DNA from: Climacteris rufus
Taxonomy: Eukaryota > Chordata > Aves > Passeriformes > Climacteridae
Length of the DNA stretch: 64,000 nucleotides
Direction of reading: 5' to 3'
NCBI GenBank assembly: GCA_013398175.1
Contig: VZRZ01007313.1
Coordinates: 295,242 to 359,241, forward strand
Part shown: positions 1-26,100 of the stretch, in pieces
Layout: each line of letters starts with the position of its first letter
How positions within the stretch are numbered: the stretch's first letter is position 1
The notes under the pieces: model-generated
What the model saw: the letters and a program-made list of their open reading frames with translations, nothing else
The model's database searches: none
What the model was told of the DNA's origin: nothing
Translations under genes and position numbers: made by a program

Positions 1-215
1 TGCACAGAGAGGAGCAAAATCACAAAATCGTGGAATGGTGTGGTGTGGATTGGAATGGAACTTAAAGGCCACCTAGTTCCAGCTGCCTGCCATGTGCAGG
101 GACACTTCTAACTTGACCACAGTGGTGGTGCCTCGCAGCACCCACTGCACAGCCATCCATGTCCCAGCTGGGATGGCAATGGAGCACACCAAGTCCTGAC
201 CCTGTTCCAGTGGTG
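1..215 (-). mobile_element. CR1 LINE fragment
   Basis: A diverged reverse complement of the CR1 3' end: TTGGAATGGAACTTAAAGG, then CTGCCATGTGCAGGGACACTT. Left-truncated by the window edge. The right limit is approximate. Confidence 0.7.
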
Positions 216-645
216 AGGAAGATGAGGGTGGCCAAAGAGCTTGAGCATTCTGCCAGGTCACTCAGATGGGCTGCACCTCCCCATCTTGCTGCTTGAGGTC
301 TCCTCAGGATGTTCTGAGGAGGGTTCCAGGAGTCTGTTTAGACCACTCAATGTGGTTTGCGTGGAGCAGAGCCAAGGTGAGGGAGGCAGCGGAGGTCCAG
401 GAAGCGCTTTAGGGGCCCGTGCCTTGGCAGAGGATCTCCTGTGCCCCAGGTTGTCCTTGTTGCCCATGAAACACCTCTTTTCCCCGTGTGCTCCTGTCCA
501 GAAACGCGGTGTTGCCTGGTGTGGGTGTTGCTGGTGGCGGCCCCGGGGGCCGTGCTCCATTAGGTGCTTTCTAACGCTCTTTTTGCCGCCGTTTCAGGAA
601 AGCTGTTCTAATGTTCTCTCTCCCTCTCCTTATCCCTTTTCCTAG
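1..645 (+). other. PCBP3 intron (partial), with CR1 at its start
   Basis: This is non-coding sequence left of the first recognised exon. Bases 1 to about 215 are a diverged minus-strand CR1. The rest shows no repeat or gene that I recognise. Confidence 0.6.
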
Positions 646-15939
<15,294 letters not shown>

Positions 15940-16068
15940 TTTCCACCCACCATCCTCCACTCCGCACCACCCGACCCTCTCCAGCCACCGGCACTCCACC
16001 CAGCCTGTACTGCCTGTACATTTACCGTCTTCCCTTTGCCTCCACAGATACTCTTTTCTTTACTAACT

Positions 16069-16110
16069 AATATATATATATATATAAACACACACACGCA
16101 TATGCACACA
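16069..16110. repeat. TA/CA microsatellite in PCBP3 3' UTR
   Basis: A TA run followed by CA repeats. Confidence 0.85.
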
Positions 16111-16812
16111 CTGGAACATTTCTTTACAAGCTCTTTACTGTGCTCCCGAGGCTGCTCCCAAACTCTTTGGTTCTGGTCCTTGTTTTCAGCGTACGGTGTT
16201 AATACTTCATCTGCTTTTTGGGGACGAGGGAGGAGGGAGGGGGGTGTTGTTTTTTTTCTCACTGGCGAGACTTCAGGAGCTGACGGGGTCTCTAGTGTCA
16301 GTCTAGTGTAGCTACTTACACGTTTGAGTTGACATTGGCGGTACTTTCTGTAGCCTATGGACATATGTGATGCCACCCAGAGCTGTGCGTGCTTCAGATG
16401 ACTTACTTTTCTCACCCTCCTTCCTTTGGTGCTCCCTCTTGCTTGTCCTGGCTCACCTTTGCCACCTCGCATCCCTGTCCTCAGGGTAAGGACGTAGTTT
16501 TCACCCCATGTTATATTTGGGAAGTAGAAGCCAAGCATGGGTTCACCCACAGGCTTCTCTCTTTGAACATGGCATGGTCCAGACAAGCCCTTTCTCATAC
16601 TAAACTAGGGGAATCACACACACACATACACACAAATGCTCCTTTTTTTAAACTAATGAGCACCTGGAAGTGGGAAGAACTCAGCTGTATCAGGGGATTC
16701 ACACCCCCAGGGGCCTTTGAGAGCACTCTTTTGGCAATCCCCACACGCAAAAACTTTGGACGATAGCTCAGGAAGCTCTGTGAGCCGGCTGTGTTTGTCG
16801 TTGTTTGTGTTC

Positions 16813-16818
16813 AATAAA
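16813..16818 (+). terminator. PCBP3: Polyadenylation signal AATAAA, probable PCBP3 3' end
   Basis: AATAAA is followed within 15 bases by a TG-rich stretch (TGTCTGTGCAG). It is the canonical AATAAA I picked out downstream of the PCBP3 stop. Confidence 0.55.
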
Positions 16819-16967
16819 TGTCTGTGCAGCTCTGGTACCGATGGGCTCCGACTGTTCTTCTCCTGGGTCGCCCTAACAACTCCAGCCCCATCCTTCCTTC
16901 TGCATCTGCATCTTTCCATACCTTTTTAGTTGCTTGGAGGGAAGGTGGGGGTTGTATACAAGAGTTC

Positions 16968-17034
16968 ATTATTATTATTATTATTATTATTACTATTATT
17001 ATTACTATTACTATTATTATTATTTGTTATGATC
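16968..17034. repeat. ATT trinucleotide microsatellite
   Basis: About 20 ATT units with scattered C substitutions, just past the PCBP3 polyadenylation signal. Confidence 0.9.
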
Positions 17035-18497
17035 ATCACCATAATAATATTTTATTTAATTTCTTTTCTTTTTTTTAGAGAAGCTCCACATGAGCAATGC
17101 ACTTCCTGAGTGATTCCATGCTTTCTGTTTTTTTTTTTTCCAAAGGGAGAGTATTTGGCTTGCATAATCCTTTGGCTTTCCCTAAGAATGATTTATAAGT
17201 TATGGTACGACAACCAACATCTCTCGCTGCCCCCTTGTCTGGACGGATCTGCCATGTCTGTGCCCCACACTCTTCCCCAAGACCCTTTATGCCCAGCCCT
17301 GCCTTCTGCTTCCAGGATTCTCTTCTCTCTCCTACCTCTCAAACAGGGAAACATATGTTTTCCATCTGTTAATTCCTGACTGTCCCTTTTCCCAGATTGC
17401 AAATGAGGGGATCATGATACACCATGTCCCCACACAGCTGAAGCAGCCACATGGTACATTTTTGCACTCTACCACACGGGAAATACATTGTTTTTCCAGG
17501 TGAGCCCCAAAACTTTTCCCTTTCTCCACCCTCAGTGTCAGCAGGCACCACCGGCAGCTTCCCACCCTTCTCCTGCTGGGATGCTGAACTACTTCTCCTC
17601 CTGTCTTCAGCACTGCCTGCTCCGCATTTGCACAAGGCTGTGTCAGGGATCCTGGGTGATGCCACTGCATCAGTGGAGGCAAGGAGGGGCAGGGGGTTAT
17701 GTGCTCCAGCAGGGAGCTGGCACGGATGAGAGCACAGCCCAGGAGCCCAAAAGGTGAAGGTGGTGCCATTGAGCATCACGGTTTGCTCAGCCCAGGTGTC
17801 CTAAACTCCATGTGTGCTCAGTTCTCCAGAGCATTCCAAACCACTCTGGTTAAAGGTGCTCCCAGATCCTCCGTAAGGTGCTTTGCTGCCTGTCTTCAAA
17901 CCTTGCCTGCTGTCTCTGGCACTTTGGGTTCAGCTGTGGCTTTTGGGTGGTCCAGCAGCCACACATGCTCAAGAGCATCCCCTGATTCCCCATCCAGAGG
18001 AGCGCAGGTGCTTTGGGGAGTGCTGCAGGGGCTCAGGTGGAGCCAGTAGCCTCCTTAGGCATCATCTCCCCTGTGTATTTGTGCTGATGGTGAGGATGGA
18101 GGGAGTCAAGCACCAAATGGTGCCTCCTCCAAGCTGCAGACTGGCAAGCACAAGCATGGAACCACCTGCCAAGGTGGTGAGTCAGCTGTGGGCAACTGGC
18201 ACTCCTCATTTTCTCCTGTTCTTCACTCTGCTTTAGACCAAGTATTTTTCCTGTGGGAAGAATGAAATATCTGTGTGTGAGACCCAACATGAAAATAGTC
18301 ACCCCGGTGGCCTGGGGGGTGAGTCACGGCAAAAGTTCCACATCCCACTGCCACCACCCTCCATGGCAGCCTGGGGTGATGCCCTCTCGGAGACAGATGG
18401 TGCACAGAAGGAGCCAGCCCATCCTGCTGTTGTCGGCTCCTCCATGGGGCTGTAGGACAGGCTGGAGCACGAGGAGATCTTCCAGGTGGTGGAGGCA

Positions 18498-18515
18498 CAG
18501 CAGCAGCAGCAGCAG
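18498..18515. repeat. CAG run, six units
   Basis: Six perfect CAG units. On the minus strand they read as leucine codons and give a false signal-peptide look. Confidence 0.85.
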
Positions 18516-19125
18516 CATCACCTTGAGTAAGGCCGAGAAACCCATTGCAAGCCCACGAGGCTGTGGGGTTCGAATGTCTGGGGAAGGCAGGGGAGTGTAA
18601 GAGCATCCTGAAGGTGGAAGTGGCTTCTGCAGATCACGGCTGCCCTGAATTCCTCTGCTCTCTGTGTGTGCTCCCTGTGCCGTTCCCCACCTCCACTGAG
18701 ACAGCGCTGCCCAAAATAGCAAATGCCAGATTGGGTCTGCCAGATGCAGCCGAGCTCAGAGACTACTGGAGAGGAGGAGCAGACTGCAGCAATACCTCTG
18801 CACCTGTCCCCACGCCAGCAAACCCACGGATAACAGCCCCATCTGGGTACCATCCCCATCCCAGCCCGCTGCCAGTCATCCATCACCCAGCAAGCCTGCG
18901 GAAAAGCCACCACAGGAATCGATGGTGAAGGAGAAGAGGTTGGATATGAGCATTGCTCTGGCATCAGGCGGGTGTCTGAGATGTCGCGTCAACCTTTGAG
19001 CTGCCACAAGGATCTGTGCTCATGGGAGTGCTCCAGGGAATGGTGGATGCGGCCACAGGGGGACAAGGGACAATCCATGCAGTAGCAGTCACCTCAGTCA
19101 CCTCACAGGAGCACTGTACAGTCAG

Positions 19126-19215
19126 AGAATCATGGAATATCTGGAATTGGAAGGGATCCACAAGGATCAGTGAGTCCAGCTCCTGATCCTGCACAGGACT
19201 ACTCAAAACATCTCC
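19126..19215 (-). mobile_element. CR1 LINE remnant
   Basis: GAATTGGAAGGGATCCACAA followed by TCCTGATCCTGCACAGGACT, similar to the 8327 copy but only about 90 bases long. Confidence 0.75.
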
Positions 19216-19275
19216 TGACATTCCCTTTGACTTTGCAGCTTCTCTTTGGGGATCACATTTCCCAGGTTATTTTGC

Positions 19276-19281
<6 letters not shown>

Positions 19282-19318
<37 letters not shown>
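19282..19318. repeat. 37-base poly(A) run
   Basis: An uninterrupted A run flanked by TTGCAAATTT and GGACAAAACTGC. It could be a true homopolymer, the tail of an insertion or an assembly artefact. Confidence 0.85.
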
Positions 19319-19320
<2 letters not shown>

Positions 19321-22300
19321 ACAAAACTGCAGTGTTATGTGAGAATCAGCTTATCCATCATCATCTGGGCTTGAGTGAGGTTTGGAGAAAGAGGTGTTGA
19401 AACCATATCAGCATCTCCTGGGAGCATGTTGATGACAACAAGGATAACAACAAAATCACAAGGAATGTATCAAACTCAGCTTTGATTTCTTTGGGATAAC
19501 TCAAAAGGAGATTTGCTGTTTTCTTTGGAAGGAACCTCAATGTTTTGCTTTGATCTGTGATAGATCTTGGGTTTCCATTTTGGATGAACTTAAAATACTC
19601 TGACAATGCAGCCACAGCCATACCACTGGGAAAAATCTTGGAGTGAATATTCAATACAAGGTGAACATCCCAGTTAATCAACAGAATAGCTTAAATACAT
19701 TGTTTTTCCTTTCCCAAAACAATGCATGTTATCCAGGCAGAATGATTCAACATTTCTGGAAGCAACCAACTCAGTCAAACTCTTTGTTAATGAGTTATTT
19801 AGGGGGAAATTTTGACTTTGACTGGAAAATATTGGTCCAATGCCTTCCCATGCCCTTGGAGAGTGGGGGTCTCCATCAGAGAGGGACCAGTTGAGGTCTG
19901 TGCTCAACTGAAGGTCTCTGCTCCCCCCCCACCCCCCCTATATTCTTGCTGTGCTCCCAAAATGGTTTGGGGTATTGTTAGGTGCATTTTTTTCCTAGAC
20001 TGTATTTGCAAATCTAGTACATAATAACGTTGAAAAAAATAGACCATTTCCCCTAAGGGAAAGTGACTTTCACCAGGGAGACTATTTAAATTTCATACTC
20101 TCTTTGGGCTGTTATTCAGGGGTTTGTTATGTATCCATACTAGTCACTTTTAATTATGCTAATTCCAAGCTTATGCTCCATTAGCAAGGGTAATTTCCTC
20201 CCTCCGGTGCCGGCAGAGGTAGGGTTTCTGGGGGATCTCTGTGTAGTGTGGCAGGGATGAGTGCTTAATCCCGTTTTCTCCTTGGCCACAGGGATGCAAG
20301 GCATCTTCCCTAGCCCTGCCTGGCTGCAGCCCCCAGCCCCGGAGGGGTTCCCTCCGTCCCCAGCTCTGGGTCCCTCCGGTTGGTCACTAGATGTCCCCAT
20401 TGCCCAGCTTTTCATGCATCCTGCTCCAGCCGGGATGTGGGCAGCACTGGGATGGCCAGCGCTTCCAGGCGCTGCTCCATCTGCATGCAGAGGACGTCCC
20501 ACACTGCTGGAAAGGGAGTGGGCTTTTCTGTGCGTCCCCCTGACACTGGTGATGACATCCAGCGAGCAGGTGACTGGCACTGTGTCCCACTGTGGGAAGG
20601 ATCCCGTCAGTGCTGGAACTTTCATGGAGCCACCCCAGCCCATATGGGCAATCTCCTGGGCTATGGGTGGCACAAGCCACCACCTTATGCTGGCCCAAGC
20701 CCATTCGGGCTGACAGAAGGACGTGGTTTTGCTGGAGAGATCCCAAAGGTCCCTGTCCCCTGTGGTCCCTGGGGAGGCATTCACAAGCTGAAAGCTCTGT
20801 GCCTTGGCTGGCAGCAGGAGTGTTGGCAGCTGGTGGAATGACTTGCAGAAAGGTCAAGGTCTCAGTGCAATCCTCCTGCTCCCTTGTTGGATATTACAGG
20901 GAGTTGGGACTGTGCTGAGAGGGATATTTTTGCTTTCCCTTCAAAAAGAATGCAGCTGTGGATCGTAATCTGCTGTGCTATGCAGCAAGCCCCAGGCCCC
21001 TGTCCAAAGGGTAACGTGGCAGTGACTTTTAGGAAGTACTGAATGTACCAGATGTGCAACTCCTTCCACTCCAGATGTGCAGCCCTCCAGCCCTCCTCCC
21101 ACTCTGCCTCAGCGCCACTGTCCTGCAAAGAGGAAGATGAGAGTCCAGATTGCTCAGAAAGCATCCCACAGACTAACTCCAGCCAAGTGCAAAGCCAGAC
21201 TGGCTCTGGATTCCCACATTCGTGTTTAGGCAGTTTAACCGCAGGGACGTCTCTTCCCAGAAATGATGATCAAGTCCACTCTGAACGTGGGGAACAAAAC
21301 CAGCCAGGAGATGGGGATGAAGATGGAGTAGCAGGAGGAGGCTTCGGGTCTGAGCCCCACACGGAACCATGGCCTGTGACTGATTTAAGACACATGTGCT
21401 GTTTCTAGAACGAACTGCCTTGATCCCAAAAGGACAGTCTAGGATGCACATGAGGACTGTAATATTTGAAGCACTCTTGGAGTGCTGTGTCCTGGTACCC
21501 TGCAGGCAGTGTCTCTGTTGATTCCTGGAGAAATCCTGTGTCTAAGAGCATCTGCATCTGGATCAAAAAGGGGATGAGCAATGCTTGACTCTGAAGCTTC
21601 TCCGAGTTTTGTTGTGTCAGATGAGACTGGGTGGCACAGGATGCTCCATGGAAGCAGGGACAGGGCAGGGGTGTGAGATGCTCTGTGGAAGTCCAGGCGT
21701 GGTGGTGACGGGCCACCAGCCAGCTGGCAGCATGGCCAAGCACCAAGAGCATGGAGGGATGGGGTAACATCACTCCGGAACTCAGGATTGCATGCATAGC
21801 TTGAGATTAAACCACAACAGATATCCAACAGGATTTCCCAGTTCAAAGGGGAGCAAGATGTGATGTGCTCACCCAAAAGCAGTCAATTAGTGGTGTGGGG
21901 CTTTTTTTGGTGGGAAGACATTGCAATGATGTAACCTGAGGCTGCTGCTGCAGCTGGTGATGTGGTTTTCCCAAGGGATGCTGCTGTGTGCTGCTAAGCA
22001 CGCAGCCGTGCTCCCGAATCCCTTACAGGAGCACTGCAGAGGAACTGTCAATAAAATGACAGTTAAAGATGCAACACCCCAGAGAAACCACCATCTCTAT
22101 GCTTAAAACAATTTTTCAGTTGCATACTAAAATTTGTTCTTGCTGCAAGTAGATCTCCCCTCTGCATGTTCCGGGCTGAAACACGGTGATTCCCAGAGGC
22201 ACAGGATGGTGCAGTGCAGCACCAGGCAGAGGTTGTGTGGGCACATGTGCCCTTCTTTAGTGATCCTCTCTCAGCTGCTCAGCATCCCCAGCCTTGCAAT

Positions 22301-22767
22301 GCCCTTGCCCATCACCCCCAGATCTTGCTGTGGGATCCAGCAGAACCAGCTCTCCTCAGTCACCATCCCCGCAGCCATGGGTTTGTAGGACAGAGAGAGG
22401 CAGGCAGGGACAATCCTTAACCCTGGAACAGCCTTAATATGTTCGGATGGCTCCTCAGAAACTCCCAAAAAGCCGCTCTCAGCACTCGGTGAGAGGCCAC
22501 AAGGCAGACACACAGCACGCTGGGCAACCACCTGGGCTCACCTGGCAGCCCAGCTCATGTTGGATGTGTTTGGAAAAAAAAGGAGGTTTGTTCTGGTGCA
22601 GCAGAGCTCAGTGTGGGCACGGCTCCTCCAGCTCGACTTTTGCGGTGTGGGTGATTTCAGCATCTCACTGGAGAGTTGCTCAGGGTGTTGTAGTAGCCTA
22701 TGGGCTAGGAGGCACCAGTGTTGGAGCTTTGGCTGAGTCCTGACCATCTCCCTTGCTTGCCCCCCAG

Positions 22768-23190
22768 CTCTGCAGACCCTGATCCCCACGGGAGGAACAC
22801 CTTCACCGCCTGACCGGAGCGCCACAGCCGACGTGGTGCCAGTGGCTGATGCTTGAGCCCCCTCTGAAGACGCTGCCGGCTTCCCGTGAGCTTCTCCCAC
22901 TCCTTCGTGGCACCCTTCGGGCCAGCTGCCCAAATCCCCCTGCCCAAGGCTGCCCAGATCCTGCTCCCTCGGCCAGGGCATGGGGCAGCAGCGGGCTCAG
23001 GGGGGCTGGAGCAGCAGCTCTCAGGAGGACAGCAGCTTGCAGACAGCGTGCAGCAGTACCCACTGCTAGCCAGCACTTCCCACCGCCCCTCTCTGCGCTT
23101 CCTCATCACCCTCACGCCCCTGCCGCTTTGCAATGTATTTTGTGGCTTATCTGTGTCATTGCAATAAAGCTTTTGTTGCCTGAGGTGCTC
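22768..23190 (+). other. Candidate polyadenylated terminal exon, unassigned
   Basis: A good pyrimidine tract ending CCCCCCAG at 22767 is followed by about 400 GC-rich bases and then AATAAA at 23163-23168 with TG-rich downstream sequence. Joined to PCBP3 exon 14023-14192, it would add 15 further residues to a TGA at 22811-22813. In another frame it is open for 29 codons to a TGA. I do not recognise the peptide, so it could be an alternative PCBP3 end, a non-coding RNA or chance. Confidence 0.3.
23163..23168 (+). terminator. Candidate polyadenylation signal AATAAA
   Basis: AATAAA sits after a GC-rich block and before a GGTGCTCTCTGTGGTG-type stretch, a convincing downstream element. Confidence 0.35.
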
Positions 23191-26100
23191 TCTGTGGTGA
23201 GTGGGATGAGGCTGGGGGGTTTGTGGGGCATCCACAGGGAGGGTGGTGGAGTGCTGGGGTAGCACAAAAGCCTCAGTGCCCTCGGAATGGTTAATGGGGA
23301 AACGCAGCTCATGAAGCAAGCCATGGTTTGGAAAATGGGCCTCAGAGCCCTGGCTCCACTCAGCATCAGGAAATGATCCCACATGGGAGCAGGGTTGCCA
23401 GGAGGGGAGCGGGGGAGCACTGCAAAGAGAATCCAGAGCTTTCCCGAAAGGCGGCAACGACCGGGATTCATTATCCATTGGGAGACATATTTATAGCAAG
23501 CGTGAGTCACTGCTGGGCCCCAGGGAGCAGCCCATGTTGGGGGCTGCCTGCAGTGCTGATGAGATACAGGCTGTCCATCCAGCCCCACACAATGGCAGCT
23601 CTCAGGCCAGCCCCACCAGCCCATCACGTGCCAGCCCTCAACCTTGGAGCAGCTTTGGTGCTATTTTTGGCCACACTGGGGCCTGGTTTTTCTCTAGGAT
23701 GGTTCCTTTCTACTCGAGAAGCCAGAGCACTGCCCCAGTTCTGCATGTTTCCCAGTGCAGTGAGGGTCTCCATCCCCAGCCAGTCCAGCCCTGGGCTTGA
23801 CACATGTCCAGGAGAGGCCAGCAGTGTCTGCCCAGACCTCTGCCCAAGGGGAAACAAAGACAAAAATGCCCATTTTGACCTTTTTTCTCCATTTGGAATT
23901 TGTTTTCCAAGCACACATCACCCCTGCTCCCTTTTGGCCTGGCGAAGGGGCTGTGGGCAGGCAGGCAGCCCCCCTGGGGTTCATTCTTTCTCAACCTGCT
24001 CCCCAGGGACCAGCAGCCCCAAATCTCTATGGAACCTGGAAGTTATCCTCCCCTTGTTTGTGCCATCCCTGACACCCCCTTTGCTGGGGTGCCCAGCCCT
24101 GCTCCATGACAAGCCACGGAGCCAACCACAACATGCAGCTCCAGGCCTGGCATCCACTTTTGACTAAAAAACAGGTTTTCTGGGTTTCTCCTGGCCAGGA
24201 ATTGATTGTATGCTGTCATTTAAAGAAAAGCTCCTGTTCCTCATTCCTGGAGCAGCCAGCACCATGCAGACTCTCCCAAAGCGGGGTGTCACTGACTGAG
24301 ACCGATGCTCTGGGAAACATGGCTCAGGGCTCCTTTTCCACCTCCCTGCAAACCGTGGACCATCCATGAAGGACCTTGCATGGCCTTTGCTGAGCTGGGA
24401 TACTTTCCCAGAGAGGGAGACAGCCTTAGAGATGGAGTCAGTGGAGCTGTGTGTGCAAACACCCCCAAACATTGTTGTGCCTATGCACCCCAGCACAGGG
24501 CTTGAATCTCTGCCCACACTGGAGAGTTGGGATGCAGAGGGATGTGAACCACCTGCATGCACTGGCTTAATCTCTGCAGGAGTCATCAACTGGAAGAGGA
24601 TGCATCTGTGCCCCACTGAAGGAATTTAAGAGTGAAGAGGCCCCACGCTCCTGTCCCTTGCATCCAGCTCTTTGCTGTGGCTGCAGCTCCATGGTTTCCT
24701 GCTGAGAGGGTGAGTGTTTAGAGATTAAAACAGCCTGTTTACCTTTGGCTGTGCCTCAAAAAAATAATAAAGTAGTGGAGGGGAGATGCTTATCTTTACA
24801 CCCTGCTGGGATTCCCCTGGCTGCAGCCTGTGCTGGGATCTGCTGCATGGAGCAGAGGAAATAGGCTTGAGGACAGCAATTGTAGAAACACAGAATGGTT
24901 TGGGTAGGAAGGGACCTTAAAGCTCATCTCATTCCATCCCCTGCCATGAGCAGGGACCCCTTCCACTATCCCAGGTTGCTCCAAGCCCTGTCCAAACTGG
25001 CCTTGGACGCTTCCAGGGATGGGGCAGCCACAGCTTCTCTGGGCAACCTATGCCAGGGCCTCAGTACCCTCACGGGGAGGAATTTCTTCCATATATCCTG
25101 ACAAACCCTACTCTCTTTCAAGTTTAAAGCCACTTCCCTTTCTTCATGCCTGAATGGTTTACATTTTCTCCTTGTTGCCTGCAAAAGATCTGAGGAGGAT
25201 GCTTGGCACTGTGAGTGGGCTGGGAAGGCATTCTTGCCAGGAAGGGTGGCTGATTTATTTTATCCTTCTAGGAAAAGCCTGCAGCTGGATCTGGCTCTGG
25301 TGTGGAGGGAGCTGGGCTGCATGCCTTGCTGCATCCCAGGACTGCTGGGGAAGGGCACAGCCACACCCAGAGCCTCGATGGCTGCTGGAGTGGTAAAAAT
25401 AACGAGTATAAACATGCAAGTATAAAAATGGGAGCAGAAACAACCTGGAAAGGGGCTAACAGGGACTTCTGAGAGTTTGCTAGACACATGCAAGGGTTAG
25501 GGTGGATCATCCCCATGGAAAGGGGTTGGGCTGGCTCTGTGCCATGAAGCCAGTTGAGATATGTTATCCAGAGGGCGGCCAACAAGGAAGATGTTTCTCT
25601 GTGCTTCCTAAGCCTTTGAGGTTTGATGTCTACATCCACACAGATGCAGGGGAGGGGCTGTAATCCACAGCAGAGGAAAAGCAGGTTTTTGACCTGTGTA
25701 TCTCACTTCTTTGCAGTTTGGTGGTGTAGGCTGGGTTCTGGGAGTGCAGAACCAGGAGGGAGCTGGTGTTCCCAGTCCCCTCAGCTGGAGGCAGGGCTGT
25801 GTCTGGCAGCTGCTCGGTTGTTCCTTGAGCACCTGGTACCTCCCTTCCCCAAGGAAGATGTGCCCAGCCTGGCAAGCATGCTCTGCTCCCTGGAAATTGT
25901 CCAAGCCATGCCTTTTTTTGCAGAGAAATGGAAAATATTCCCTGCTCATCTGCTGGAGGGGTTAGCATGTGTTTTTCCACCTATTTTTCCTGGATGTGCT
26001 CCATGAGAGGGGAGTTCCTCTGTCCTGCTAGCAGTGTCCCCAGGGCTGGAGGTGGCATGTCCCAGGGTGCTGCCTTTCCTCCAAGAACAGGAAGACAGTG

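Larger units (their letters stand above)
15940..16838 (+). other. PCBP3: PCBP3 3' untranslated region
   Basis: About 900 bases lie between the TAA and a canonical AATAAA at 16813-16818. The region includes a TA/CA microsatellite at 16069-16110. The end is set about 20 bases past the signal and is an estimate. Later polyadenylation sites cannot be excluded. Confidence 0.6.
16840..22767. other. Intergenic, PCBP3 to orphan terminal exon candidate
   Basis: The stretch contains an ATT microsatellite (16968-17034), a CAG run (18498-18515), a CR1 remnant (19126-19215), a 37-base A run (19282-19318) and a C-rich run near 19922. Open frames in the GC-rich parts occur on both strands and match no family I know. 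Confidence 0.5.

Noticed and set aside
18324..18722. Minus-strand open frame with a leucine-rich, signal-peptide-like start (MGFSALLKVMLLLLLL).
   Set aside because: The leucine run is the reverse reading of the six-unit CAG repeat. The rest matches no family, and no splice or polyadenylation context supports it.
20261..20713. Open frame after an acceptor-like GGCCACAG at about 20292.
   Set aside because: No matching donor or polyadenylation signal, and the peptide (GMQGIFPSPAWLQPP) is not recognised. Overlapping frames are also open.
22705..23478. Minus-strand open frame of 257 codons.
   Set aside because: It overlaps a GC-rich block with few stops on either strand. The residue content is that of random GC-rich sequence, and no domain is recognised.
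23328..24167. Plus-strand open frame of 279 codons, the longest in the window.
   Set aside because: No domain, no transcript signals around it and a proline/serine-rich low-information sequence. Likely chance.
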